Of a stretch of DNA of 64,000 bases, positions 44,870 to 53,249 are shown in pieces. How positions within the stretch are numbered: position 1 is the first letter of the stretch; every line of letters starts with the position of its first letter. The notes under the pieces are model-generated. The model searched no databases, had not been told where the DNA came from, and was given only the letters and a program-made list of their open reading frames with translations. This DNA comes from Pedobacter sp. PACM 27299. GTDB lineage: Bacteria; Bacteroidota; Bacteroidia; Sphingobacteriales; Sphingobacteriaceae. Position numbers and translations under genes: made by a program. Location: assembly GCF_001412655.1 (NCBI RefSeq), contig NZ_CP012996.1, positions 1,240,001 to 1,304,000 on the forward strand, given 5' to 3'.

Positions 44870-46606
44870 TTATATTTTCTGCTTGTAAACTGATTTTCCT
44901 TCTTTAATCGTTTCCGTAACTTTAATGTCCTTTATTTTCAAAGGATCTATTGTAGTCGGATCTTGATCAAGAATCACTAAATCGGCAAGTTTACCTGCTT
45001 TCAGTGAGCCTTTACGGTCTTCTTCCTGATATTGATAAGCGGCATTGATCGTGATTGCTTTTAAAGCTTCCAGTGGGGTGATCTTTTCATCCGGACCTAA
45101 GATTCTTCCCGACTGTGTTCTTCTGTTTACAGCAGCGTATACGCCGGTCAGCAAATCAGGAGGCGTAACTGGTGAATCATGATGAATAGTGAAACTGATT
45201 CCTGCTTTTCTGGCAGAATTTGCCGGACTTAAGAATTGGCTTCTTTCCGGGCCAAAAACGCTGGTATAATGCCAATCTCCCCAAATGTAGACATGCGTAG
45301 AGAAATAAGAAGGCAATACCCCTGTATCTTTAATCTTCTGAATATGATCTGGCCTGCTGTTTTGCACATGGATTAAGGTAGCGCGCATTTCAGGTTTGTA
45401 AACCCCTTCTTCCTTTAATTTTTTAAAGGCACCAAGGGCTTGATCGATAGCCGCATCACCATTAACATGCAATTGTGCGGTAAAGCCATGCTGGAAAACT
45501 TTTTTCAGGCCATTGTACACAAATTCATCGGTAAAGGCAGGGAATCCTTTATAGTCTTTACTGGCACCCACAGGAGGAACCAGGTAAGGAATGGTTAACC
45601 AGGCTGTTTTTCCTTGCGGAGAACCATCTAAAGAAAATTTAAAGCCACCTAATTTTAAATGATCCGTATACTTCATGTATTCCGGTTTAAAATCATCGAT
45701 TTTATCCTTGTACATATCGTAATCCGGGAAATAAACCACATCGGCAATCAGTAATTTTTTTGCTGCGGCTTCTTTTAAAAGTGGAATGCTTTCGCCCATC
45801 GTTCTACCGTCGCAGATCGTGGTTTGTCCATATTTTAACCATTCATCCTGCGCTTTCATCAGGTTTTGAATGGCCATGGATTCTTCTCCGGGTTTTACTT
45901 TGGGTACCGGCATCATCGTTACCAGCTTATTTAAAGCCATAAAGTTGGCATTCTCTTCTAATTTACCATTCAGTTTTCCGGTTTTTCTATCACGGCCATA
46001 ATGTCCGCCCGGAGGATCTTTGACGGTTTCAGCAATGCCCAAAAATCTAAGCATGGCTGAATTAACCACACTGACGTGGCCTGAAGCATGTAAAGCTAAT
46101 ATTGGGTGTGTATCAGAAATGGCATCCATTTCCTCCAAAGTTGGATTGGTATGCTCTACCATTAAGGCATCGTCATAACCATTGCCCAATAGTGGGGTAT
46201 TTGGCGGCATCGGATGGTCTTTAATATATTTTTTGATGGTTGCCTGCATGTCTGGAATTGAATTTACCGTTCCATAAGGTGCAGCACCCAGGTCTATCGC
46301 GGATTCCATACCTGCTCTGGAAGTCAGGTGGCCATGCGCATCTATAAAACCAGGCATTAGTGTTTTGCCCTGGAGGTCATGAAGTTCGGTTTTATCTCCT
46401 ACATATTTGTCGGCTTCTACCTTTTTTCCAGTGAATAAGATTTTCCCGTCTTTAACTACCAGGGCTTCTGCAGTAGGTGCTGTATCCTCCATTGTTAAAA
46501 TTGGACCGCCAAAATAAATGGCATCACCTTGATCACCTGTCGTTTTACTCTGACAGCTGAAAAGAAGCGCAGAGACCAGCAGTTGTAAATAGTATCTTTT
46601 CTTCAT
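44870..46606 (-). CDS. Amidohydrolase family lipoprotein (YtcJ-like)
   Basis: A 578-residue lipoprotein with lipobox cysteine at 18 (LLFSCQSK). The amidohydrolase 3 domain begins with the metal motif GFIDAHGHL near 88-96, continues with ALHASGHVSVVNS near 172 and LHVNGDAAIDQAL near 378, and ends with TIHHDSPVTPPD near 472 and GKLADLVILDQDP. Such enzymes hydrolyse amide or carbamate bonds of small molecules; the substrate is unknown. The lipoprotein signal means it works in the periplasm or at the surface. It lies 63 bases after the DUF2625 gene on the same strand. Confidence 0.9.
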   Translation of the reverse strand: MKKRYYLQLLVSALLFSCQSKTTGDQGDAIYFGGPILTMEDTAPTAEALVVKDGKILFTGKKVEADKYVGDKTELHDLQGKTLMPGFIDAHGHLTSRAGMESAIDLGAAPYGTVNSIPDMQATIKKYIKDHPMPPNTPLLGNGYDDALMVEHTNPTLEEMDAISDTHPILALHASGHVSVVNSAMLRFLGIAETVKDPPGGHYGRDRKTGKLNGKLEENANFMALNKLVTMMPVPKVKPGEESMAIQNLMKAQDEWLKYGQTTICDGRTMGESIPLLKEAAAKKLLIADVVYFPDYDMYKDKIDDFKPEYMKYTDHLKLGGFKFSLDGSPQGKTAWLTIPYLVPPVGASKDYKGFPAFTDEFVYNGLKKVFQHGFTAQLHVNGDAAIDQALGAFKKLKEEGVYKPEMRATLIHVQNSRPDHIQKIKDTGVLPSYFSTHVYIWGDWHYTSVFGPERSQFLSPANSARKAGISFTIHHDSPVTPPDLLTGVYAAVNRRTQSGRILGPDEKITPLEALKAITINAAYQYQEEDRKGSLKAGKLADLVILDQDPTTIDPLKIKDIKVTETIKEGKSVYKQKI

Positions 46607-46669
46607 AATGTATATTTATTTAACACAGGTGTTACTTAATAGCTATACATTTATTGAAGAGAAATTGTT

Positions 46670-47437
46670 TTAATGTTTTTCAATTACCCCTGCCGGGTTA
46701 ACTTCCTTTTGTTTCGTAATGTTAAATCTATAAAGGTCTTCTGTAGGAACGAGTTTTCTCGACACTTTTTCAATATCCATCCCTGCTTCGGTCCATAAGT
46801 AGGGTCTGAAACTATAAGATTTATTGCCATCGAGGTTGGCAATAAATTGATCCCAAGTAGACCACCTTAAACCTTTATAAAAATCAGAAAGATCACCATC
46901 CAGGCAAAAACGAAGAAATTCGGTGTAACCTAAACCTAAAGATTCCCATTTCAGACTGTTAGGCGCTAAGTAATAGACACTTTTTATATCCGAACCAAAA
47001 GCACCATAATTGATGGCAAAGAAACCACCGATCGCATCATCTGCAACCAAGGTGAAATCAGGCTGCTCACCATATTCTTTAATACTTTTCCCTTTATTCC
47101 ATTCCGGTACAGAGCGGCTCAGTTTGGCGCTGCCTGATCCTAAAATCCTCAGCCAGCCACTGTCGATCATAATTCCTCCGGTATGGTAAATCACTGCGCC
47201 TAAAGTTGCATAAGTGGATACCTGCGCCTGGTATAAGGCAGTTTTAGCGAGTACTGAATCACATTCCAATACCTGAACTTTATTCTTTGCAGAATCCAGC
47301 CATTTCTGAACCAATGGCCATGCAGGATCGGTTGTGTTGAGAAGCTGTTCCAGGCTTTGCATTTTTTGCTGTGCAGAACTGGTCAAAGAAAAAAAAGTCA
47401 GACCGATGATGAGGGCGGATTTTAGAATGCTTTTCAT
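46670..47437 (-). CDS. DUF2625 family secreted protein
   Basis: A 255-residue protein with a signal peptide (cleavage near TSSAQQ, residue 22). The rest matches DUF2625: TDPAWPLVQKWLDSA, GAVIYHTGGIMIDSGWLRILGSG, ADDAIGGFFAINYGAFG and YYLAPNSLKWESLGLGY. The family is of unknown function and usually cytoplasmic; here it carries an export signal. A TATCTTTG element on the minus strand (47465-47458) fits a -7 promoter box and lies in one arm of an inverted repeat just upstream. It is probably co-transcribed with the amidohydrolase. Confidence 0.85.
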   Translation of the reverse strand: MKSILKSALIIGLTFFSLTSSAQQKMQSLEQLLNTTDPAWPLVQKWLDSAKNKVQVLECDSVLAKTALYQAQVSTYATLGAVIYHTGGIMIDSGWLRILGSGSAKLSRSVPEWNKGKSIKEYGEQPDFTLVADDAIGGFFAINYGAFGSDIKSVYYLAPNSLKWESLGLGYTEFLRFCLDGDLSDFYKGLRWSTWDQFIANLDGNKSYSFRPYLWTEAGMDIEKVSRKLVPTEDLYRFNITKQKEVNPAGVIEKH

Positions 47438-47457
47438 AGCTATGAATATTTTTTTGT

Positions 47458-47498
47458 CAAAGATAAGCGCTTCTCCGAGAATAGGGCGCTTGTCTTTG
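47458..47498. promoter_or_regulatory. Inverted repeat overlapping the DUF2625 promoter
   Basis: CAAAGATAAGCGC (47458-47470) and GCGCTTGTCTTTG (47486-47498) are 13-bp arms with one mismatch. The left arm contains, on the minus strand, TATCTTTG, matching the -7 consensus 21 bases before the DUF2625 ATG. A repressor site or a leader hairpin are both possible. Confidence 0.45.
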
Positions 47499-47631
47499 TG
47501 TTTTCTTTTAAGGAAAGATGAAGTGGAATGATGATCTTAGTTTTTTAGATAAATTGAGGTTGATTTGGGGCTAAATCACTGGAAATAGCCGCAGAAAAGA
47601 CCTACTTGTGCTCGGGATGACACCTGCTGGC

Positions 47632-47721
47632 TTGTAGGGTCTGGAAGGGGGGCGCGTAGGGTTTGGATAGCACAGACTAAGGTAATCCTACGCGAACCCT
47701 ATCCGAACCCCTTCCGCTCCC
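47632..47721. repeat. REP-like inverted element of 12-nt units
   Basis: Left arm (47632-47671) contains GTAGGGTCTGGAAGGGG and CGCGTAGGGTTTGGATAG; right arm (47686-47721) contains CGCGAACCCTATCCGAACCC and CTTCCGC. Read on the opposite strand, the right arm has the same roughly 12-base word (TAGGGTTCGG) as the left arm. It is G+C-rich compared with its surroundings and non-coding. It resembles intergenic repeats scattered in genomes, but only this copy was seen in the window. Confidence 0.55.
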
Positions 47722-47845
47722 TATTATAAGGCACTTCTCTTCCCGAACAGTATCCGACCAGTATTACAATACTAAGATTTAAAGTTTTTTTAGGAAACAA
47801 TGGCCAGATATTTGATTGTTGTTAAACGAAAAATAGCTGCAATTT

Positions 47846-49474
47846 ATGATGGTAAATCAGAAGAAAAAACTCAAAAGAACCGTTTCATTAGTCAAAATTC
47901 TCGCGAAATATGGATTTGGCGAATTGTTGAATTATACAAATAATGACAGCAGCAATGAGTATGCTTCCTTAACGGTTTATGAGCGGATTCGGATGACTTT
48001 AGAAGAGCTTGGTCCAACTTACGTGAAATTCGGACAAGCCTTCAGTATCAGGGAAGATCTTTTACCAAAAGAAATGATTGTTGAACTGCAGAAATTGCAG
48101 GACAATGTAGAGGCAAAGCCGATCGCTGTAAGGGAGTTATTAGCGGAAGATCTGAATATCGATCCCGGGCTTTATTTTTCTCATATTGACGAACTGCCTT
48201 TTGCTTCCGCTTCTATCTCACAAGTCTATAAAGCCACTTTGGTTACTGGGGAAGATGTTATTTTGAAAATCAAACGTCCAGGGATCCGGGAAATCGTGAC
48301 TTCAGACATGCTGATCATGAAAGACATTGCCAAAGTACTGATCAGTTACAGTGAAGTATTCCGCAGGATTAACCTGGTAGAAGTACTGGAAGCCTTTGAA
48401 AAATCTATTTTTCATGAGCTTTCTTTTGTAAACGAGCTGGATAATATAGAGCGCTTTTCCAGGAACTTTAAAGGACATCGATCGATTTATCTGGCCAAGG
48501 TGTTTCCAGAGCTCTCCAATGATAACATCCTATGTATGGAATTTATTCAGGGCGCTAAAATCACAGACAAGCAGGCTTTAATTGAAATGGGACTGAAACC
48601 TGTTCAGATTGCTGAAAATGGTTTGGATTTATACCTGATCCAGGTCTTAGAACATGGCTTTTTTCATGCTGATCCGCATCCTGGAAATTTGATCGTCTTG
48701 CAAAGTGGACAGATTGCCTTTATTGATTTCGGTTCTATGGGTAGTATGATGCCGATTGAAAAAGAAATGCTGGAAGATTTTATTTCGCATTTTATGGCGC
48801 AGGATGCCAGAAGACTAATCATGACGCTGAAAAGAATGGCATTGCGTTTTAATGTAAGTGATGAGCATCAGCTGGAACGCGATATCCACGGTTTTTTTAC
48901 ACTGCTGGAAGGGGCTTCACTCCAGGAAATGGACATCAAAGAAGTGCTCACGAAATTCTCTGCGATCTTGAATCAAAATGAAATCCTGATGCCCGACCAT
49001 CTTTATCTGCTGGTTCGTGGGATTGTGCTCATTGAAGGAATAGGCAGGGCATTGGTGCCGGATTTGAATATTGTAGAAAGCCTGCGGCCGTATATTTTGA
49101 AAATCGCCTTGCGAAAACTCAGTCCGGATGAAATGAAAAAGAATGCCTTAAACCTATTGAGGACGCTTACGGAGGCGATGAAAACCATGCCGGAAGAATT
49201 CCAATCTGTATTGAGCAAACTGAATAACGGGGAGTTGAAGGTGATTCAGGAAGTCCCTCAGTTGGAGCCCAGCAGGAAAATGATCGGCAGCTTAATGAAT
49301 AGACTGGTAATGGCATTGCTGATGGCTGCTTTAGTCGTCGGTTCTGCGATTTTGATTGCTGCCGACCGGCCACCAAAATTTCATGATATTCCAGTCCCTG
49401 CGGTGTTTGGATTAATACTCAGTTTCGCCCTCTCGCTCTGCATTTTTGTTCCCATGATTTTTAAGAAAAAATAG
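47846..49474 (+). CDS. AarF/UbiB (ABC1) family protein kinase-like
   Basis: A 542-residue ABC1-type atypical kinase. The family's N-terminal KxGQ extension is TYVKFGQAFSIREDLLP near 54-70. The invariant lysine is in LKIKRPG near 140, the catalytic loop is GFFHADPHPGN near 273-283, and the metal motif is AFIDFGSMG near 292-300. Two membrane helices lie at the C-terminus (about 488-508 and 518-537). UbiB-type proteins support quinone or isoprenoid lipid metabolism; Bacteroidota make menaquinone, so a role in menaquinone or lipid handling is inference. It is a single gene with no visible terminator. Confidence 0.9.
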   Translation: MMVNQKKKLKRTVSLVKILAKYGFGELLNYTNNDSSNEYASLTVYERIRMTLEELGPTYVKFGQAFSIREDLLPKEMIVELQKLQDNVEAKPIAVRELLAEDLNIDPGLYFSHIDELPFASASISQVYKATLVTGEDVILKIKRPGIREIVTSDMLIMKDIAKVLISYSEVFRRINLVEVLEAFEKSIFHELSFVNELDNIERFSRNFKGHRSIYLAKVFPELSNDNILCMEFIQGAKITDKQALIEMGLKPVQIAENGLDLYLIQVLEHGFFHADPHPGNLIVLQSGQIAFIDFGSMGSMMPIEKEMLEDFISHFMAQDARRLIMTLKRMALRFNVSDEHQLERDIHGFFTLLEGASLQEMDIKEVLTKFSAILNQNEILMPDHLYLLVRGIVLIEGIGRALVPDLNIVESLRPYILKIALRKLSPDEMKKNALNLLRTLTEAMKTMPEEFQSVLSKLNNGELKVIQEVPQLEPSRKMIGSLMNRLVMALLMAALVVGSAILIAADRPPKFHDIPVPAVFGLILSFALSLCIFVPMIFKKK

Positions 49475-49561
49475 CAGTATCGGGTATCAACCACAAGAAC
49501 TTTTGTCAGAAATATGAAATTTTGACAATCGAAAGCCCCTGAAAAACATAGTTTTAGAGAA

Positions 49562-49579
49562 TTGGTACGCCTCTTGCTA
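49562..49579 (+). promoter_or_regulatory. Sigma-54 (RpoN) type promoter
   Basis: TTGGTACGCCTCTTGCTA has the -24 GG at 49564-49565 and the -12 GC at 49576-49577 with exact RpoN spacing; it matches TGGCACG-N4-TTGCW at all but one position. A transcription start near 49589 would leave about 35 bases before the 68-codon gene. No enhancer-binding activator gene is in the window. Confidence 0.65.
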
Positions 49580-49623
49580 TCTGCTGAATGAATGATTTTA
49601 AAACAAAGAAAGGAGGATGGTAG

Positions 49624-49830
49624 ATGTTAAAGAGATTTTGCAATGATAAATATAAAAATGACCTGACTACAAATGTGGGCGATTTCCTGGAATCTTTACT
49701 AGGGGATGCAGAACTTTCCATGCTCAACCCTGCTGGAGTTCCTGCGGTAAACCACAGTGGATCAAGTGTAAAAGATACGGTAGTGCTTGGATTGAATCCC
49801 CAGGAACAAGTAAATTTACACAAAGTATAA
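49624..49830 (+). CDS. Orphan small protein behind a sigma-54-type promoter
   Basis: A 68-residue protein of no recognised family. The N-terminus is basic (MLKRFCNDKYK), and the rest is mixed with a hydrophobic, Gly-Pro-containing middle (GDFLESLLGDAELSMLNPAG). It has no signal peptide or membrane helix. Support for it being a gene is a sigma-54-type promoter and a perfect AAGGAGG ribosome-binding site 7 bases before the ATG, unusual in this phylum. One could read the N-terminal half as a peptide leader, but no modification genes are near. A shadow ORF covers it on the other strand without such signals. Confidence 0.6.
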   Translation: MLKRFCNDKYKNDLTTNVGDFLESLLGDAELSMLNPAGVPAVNHSGSSVKDTVVLGLNPQEQVNLHKV

Positions 49831-49912
49831 ACAATTTTCCTTCTGCGGTGTTGTGCTCATAATCCCGGTCATTGTGATTGATAACGCTTTCTTATACTCA
49901 CCATAAAAAATA

Positions 49913-49930
49913 TTGGTTTGGGATTTGTTC
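49913..49930 (+). promoter_or_regulatory. Weak sigma-54-like site before the HdeD gene
   Basis: TTGGTTTGGGATTTGTTC has GG and TTGT at RpoN spacing, but the -12 dinucleotide is GT rather than GC. It lies 57 bases before the HdeD ATG. Confidence 0.3.
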
Positions 49931-49986
49931 GTCATTATGGCTATGGATTTAGCAAGACATCAAATTTTAAATATAAAATCAATACT

Positions 49987-50547
49987 ATGGAAACACAAGT
50001 TTTAGGAAACATCAGAAAGACGGTTAAATATTGGTATTTACTGGGCTTATTAGGCTTAGCCCTAATTTTAGTAGGCATTTGGGTGTTTATGACACCTCTT
50101 CAGTCGTACATCACCCTCTCTATGTTGTTCGCGGTTACTTTTCTTTTTACCGGAGTCATGGAATTGGTGTATGCGATTTCTAATCGAAAGTCGCTGGACA
50201 ACTGGGGCTGGTCACTGGCCGGTGGTATTGTCGATTTCCTAATTGGTATCATGCTGGTCGCAAATCCACAGATTTCTTTATTAGTACTTCCATTTTATGT
50301 TGGTTTTGCAATTCTATTCCGCTCAATTATGGCGATAGGATGGTCGATAGAACTCAAAAAACAGCATGTGCTAAGCTGGGGCAGTTTGTTGGGGATAGGG
50401 ATCATTGGTTTGATCTTTTCTTTCATCATGCTTTGGAACCCGATTTTTGCAGGGATGACCATTGTTTTTTATACTGCCGCCTCATTTATTGTGATTGGTA
50501 TATTTCAGGTTTACCTTTCATTAAGGTTAAGAAAACTTAAAGATTAA
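49987..50547 (+). CDS. HdeD family acid-resistance/DUF308 membrane protein
   Basis: A 186-residue membrane protein with six hydrophobic segments arranged as three repeats of about 55 residues (DUF308 units): near 18-36, 42-62, 73-93, 98-118, 130-150 and 155-175. HdeD of E. coli supports acid resistance at high cell density; the mechanism is unknown. ATG 49987 (METQVLGN) was chosen; the reading frame is open upstream but without support. It is followed by a strong terminator, so it is monocistronic or transcribed with the small gene 156 bases upstream. Confidence 0.87.
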   Translation: METQVLGNIRKTVKYWYLLGLLGLALILVGIWVFMTPLQSYITLSMLFAVTFLFTGVMELVYAISNRKSLDNWGWSLAGGIVDFLIGIMLVANPQISLLVLPFYVGFAILFRSIMAIGWSIELKKQHVLSWGSLLGIGIIGLIFSFIMLWNPIFAGMTIVFYTAASFIVIGIFQVYLSLRLRKLKD

Positions 50548-50631
50548 TTTCTTCAACAAAGATTAATTCCGTCAGCACGGAAAATTATAGATTGCCGTCA
50601 GCTTTAAAAATGAAAAGCGCCGTGATATAAA

Positions 50632-50669
50632 AATAGGCTGCCTCCAACAGGACGCAGCCTATTTTTTTT
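50632..50669 (+). terminator. Intrinsic terminator after the HdeD gene
   Basis: Perfect 10-bp stem AATAGGCTGC/GCAGCCTATT (50632-50641 with 50654-50663), 12-nt loop, then T6. Confidence 0.92.
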
Positions 50670-50896
50670 AACCTGGTATTTGAGGTTAGTTTTGTGGGGA
50701 AAAACAAGACAATATAGAAGTTTTACAGGCAATTAAAATACTTGAAGTCTAGGTACAAATACGATTTTTTGTAGGTGATAAATAGCTGTATTCTGACTTG
50801 ATTTTTAGTGTAAATACTTTTTAAATAGAGTAGAATGCCCTGGATAAGTATAGCAGACTGCGCTGGAGAAAATTACTTGCTACCATAAATTTCAAC

Positions 50897-50936
50897 AAAA
50901 AAAAGAGGTTGGAAATTTATTTCCAGCCTCTTTTTT
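50897..50936 (-). terminator. Intrinsic terminator after the YceI gene
   Basis: AAAAAAGAGG-T-TGGAAAT pairs with ATTTCCA-G-CCTCTTTTTT with one wobble. On the minus strand it is followed by a T8 run. Confidence 0.9.
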
Positions 50937-50974
50937 AATGTATAGCTTTAAAATTAAGCGCGCTACAAATTTTA

Positions 50975-51556
50975 TTATTTCTGTACGAATTCAGTGTTTG
51001 CAGTTAGAGTTACTTCTTCACCTAACATTGCTGAACCATATTTAGTACCAAATTTAAAGTCAGCTCTTTTGATAGTTCCAGTAACTTTGAAACCAGCAGT
51101 AGGCTTTTTAGACATTGGGTTAGTGGTTAAGCCTCTTAAAGTGGCATCTAAAGTCACCGGTTTAGTTACACCGTGGAAAGTAAGGTTACCAGCAACTTTG
51201 TATTTGTTGCCGCCAACTTTCTTTACTGAAGTGCTTTTGAAAGTTAATGTTGGGAATTTAGCTGCATCAAAGAAATCTTCACCTTTCAAGTGTTCGTCTC
51301 TTTGGCCATTGTCAGTATTTACAGAGTTTACATCTGCAGTTAAAGTAATCACTGCATCAGAGAAATCTGGTTTCGAAGAAACGATAGTAGACTGGAAGTT
51401 TTTGAAAGATCCTTCTACGTCAGAGATCATCATGTGAGTGATTTCAAAACCTATTTTAGAGTGAGATGGGTCAATTTCCCAAGTCGTTTGTGCATTAGAT
51501 TTGAAAGAAAAAAGGGTAGTACCTAAGACTACAACAGCTAAGATTAATCTTTTCAT
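50975..51556 (-). CDS. YceI family periplasmic protein
   Basis: A 193-residue exported protein with a signal peptide (cleavage after FKSNAQ, residue 23). The YceI fold is a lipocalin-like barrel: it opens with TTWEIDPSHSKIGFEITHMMISDVEGSF, and contains the FDAAKFPTLTFKST and LTFHGVTKPVTLDA blocks. The family binds amphiphilic ligands, such as polyisoprenoids in the known structure. It is a single gene with its own terminator. The upstream region has a CTATTTG sequence that only partly matches the -7 consensus. Confidence 0.93.
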   Translation of the reverse strand: MKRLILAVVVLGTTLFSFKSNAQTTWEIDPSHSKIGFEITHMMISDVEGSFKNFQSTIVSSKPDFSDAVITLTADVNSVNTDNGQRDEHLKGEDFFDAAKFPTLTFKSTSVKKVGGNKYKVAGNLTFHGVTKPVTLDATLRGLTTNPMSKKPTAGFKVTGTIKRADFKFGTKYGSAMLGEEVTLTANTEFVQK

Positions 51557-51773
51557 TTTTTTGTTTTTGATAAGTTTTTAAATATTTAGTACAAATAGAA
51601 GGATTAATTACAGCATTGTTATTGACCTATGGTAAGAAAAAACAAAAAGAACAAAAAGATGAGCTTTTGTAAAGCACTATATTTTTGATAATATTGTACT
51701 GGCTCTCGTGATTTGTTAAATTCATTTGTAACTACTGAAATATTCATGACCGAGGTTTATTAATCGCTTCTTC

Positions 51774-52988
51774 ATGAACTTATTGTGCGTAATTTTACTC
51801 TCCCTTTCTACAATCAATAGCCTGGCCTTAATTTTTAAAACAGGGAATCAGCTGTTAAAAAACAAGATGTTAGGGATTTCCCTACTTTGTTATAACATCT
51901 CTTTACTGGTGTACTTCCTGTGGATAGATACTGGATTTATCATAGAATATCCCCATTTACTGCGCGTCATCAGCCCTTTAATTTATCTGAATGCCCCTTT
52001 CTTTTATTTTTATATACGGAACTCTCTGAGCAATACGGATGGTTTAAAAAAGTATGATTACCTGCACTTTCTTCCTGCATTGATTCATTTTTTCGATTTG
52101 ATCCCATTTTATATTTTACCGCTCTCAGAAAAGCGGGAAATCGCAAATTTGATCTTCAGGAATAAGGATTTACTGAATTACATCGGCTCAGGAATTATTC
52201 CTATTTCATTTCATTATCTTTTTAGATTGGTCATTCAATTAGGATACCTCATTTATTGCCTTTATCTGGTTGTAAAATTACAGCCGCAATACCTGAAATT
52301 AATTCATAAAGCAGAATTGAAGAACTGGCTGTCCATCTCATTAATGGCCATGGCAACGATCATGATCAGCAATTTTTGTTTCATGATGTTTACTTATTTT
52401 GGAGAAAATCAGGACCAGTATTCCGGGCCTAAATTTGCCTGTTCGCTGATCGCTTTTTTAGGCATCCTGTTTCTCAATGCTTACATCAATTTTAAACCGG
52501 AACTGGTATATGGCTATCCTGGAAATCCATTGCTGCAATCCGAATTTCCAGAAAATACTGCTGATGAAAAGCAAACTGCCATTCTAAACCCTGAGGTGGA
52601 AATTCCGGTCGAATTGGAGATCAAAGGAATGGATCAGGGCTTGGAAAAGATTCGCTATGCTTTGGAACAAGAAAAGGTTTTTCTGCTGAAAGGCATCACT
52701 ATTATTGACTTTGCAAAGCATACGGGGATTCCTCCGAAAGTATTATCGGTGCTGATTAACAGGAAATTTAAAATCAATTTCAACGAATTAATCAACAATT
52801 ATCGGGTGGAATATGCCATAGAATTACTCGATCAGCAGATTTTGGAACGTTATTCCATTGAAGGATTGGCCTCAATGGTTGGATTTAATTCTAGAATTAC
52901 CTTTTTCAACGCTTTTAAAAAGAAAATTGGTTATAGCCCAAAGGAATATATGAAAACTAAGTTAACAGCTACTAATTCAGTTTTTTAA
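51774..52988 (+). CDS. Membrane-bound AraC family transcriptional regulator
   Basis: A 404-residue regulator with an N-terminal membrane sensor of about seven hydrophobic segments in the first 240 residues (for example 2-20, 35-55, 65-85, 100-120, 150-170, 185-210, 220-235). The C-terminal AraC DNA-binding domain is about 300-395, with two helix-turn-helix units, ITIIDFAKHTGIPPKVLSVLIN and YSIEGLASMVGFNSRITFFNAF, ending in the usual GYSPKEY. Membrane-embedded AraC proteins are frequent in Bacteroidota; ligands are unknown. No target gene is evident next to it. Confidence 0.9.
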   Translation: MNLLCVILLSLSTINSLALIFKTGNQLLKNKMLGISLLCYNISLLVYFLWIDTGFIIEYPHLLRVISPLIYLNAPFFYFYIRNSLSNTDGLKKYDYLHFLPALIHFFDLIPFYILPLSEKREIANLIFRNKDLLNYIGSGIIPISFHYLFRLVIQLGYLIYCLYLVVKLQPQYLKLIHKAELKNWLSISLMAMATIMISNFCFMMFTYFGENQDQYSGPKFACSLIAFLGILFLNAYINFKPELVYGYPGNPLLQSEFPENTADEKQTAILNPEVEIPVELEIKGMDQGLEKIRYALEQEKVFLLKGITIIDFAKHTGIPPKVLSVLINRKFKINFNELINNYRVEYAIELLDQQILERYSIEGLASMVGFNSRITFFNAFKKKIGYSPKEYMKTKLTATNSVF

Positions 52989-53030
52989 CCATTTTAATCG
53001 CTCCTGTTTTTTTAATAAAAACAGAGAGAT

Positions 53031-53057
53031 TTGTTTCAATATGCTCTTTTGAAACAA
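53031..53057. repeat. Perfect 9-9-9 inverted repeat
   Basis: TTGTTTCAA (53031-53039), a 9-nt spacer and TTGAAACAA (53049-53057). It lies in the 261-base space between convergent AraC and EamA genes and has no T run, so it is not an ordinary terminator. Confidence 0.55.
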
Positions 53058-53167
53058 CCTGTGGTTGTGTATCGCCTTTAATTTGTGGTATTTCGTGGTG
53101 CTCAGCAAGGCATCATTTCGATCGTCCATTCCAGGATTTTTCGATCCTCATATTTTAGTACGCTCAA

Positions 53168-53206
53168 TCAAGGCGGCGGAAGTTTTTCAGCCGCTTATTT
53201 TTTGAA
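53168..53206 (+). terminator. Terminator-like hairpin with no gene in front of it
   Basis: AAGGCGGC pairs with GCCGCTT with one bulge around a 12-nt loop, followed by ATTTTTT. On the plus strand no ORF ends near it; the AraC stop is about 180 bases upstream. It may end a small RNA or the AraC transcript. Confidence 0.55.
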
Positions 53207-53249
53207 ATGTTTTTTCCGGTCATGGAATACCACCAGCGAAGGGAGGAGA

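Larger units (their letters stand above)
47438..47845. other. Intergenic region with an inverted repeat and a REP-like element
   Basis: No gene of credible length is present in these 408 bases. They hold an inverted repeat at 47458-47498 next to the DUF2625 start and a GC-richer, REP-like palindromic block at 47632-47721. The last 120 bases before the AarF gene show no clear promoter. Confidence 0.7.
50548..50974. other. Intergenic region between convergent hdeD and yceI genes
   Basis: 427 bases without a credible gene. It holds a terminator for each of the two converging genes, 50632-50669 and 50897-50936. The 227 bases between them are AT-rich and show no ORF, promoter or repeat that I can support. 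Confidence 0.7.

Noticed and set aside
47334..47531. Plus-strand ORF of 65 codons across the DUF2625 start
   Set aside because: It is antisense to the DUF2625 signal peptide and crosses the inverted repeat; there is no ribosome-binding site and no recognisable protein.
49554..49823. Minus-strand ORF of 89 codons opposite the 68-codon gene
   Set aside because: It covers the sigma-54 site and has no promoter or family match; the plus-strand gene has both promoter and ribosome-binding site.
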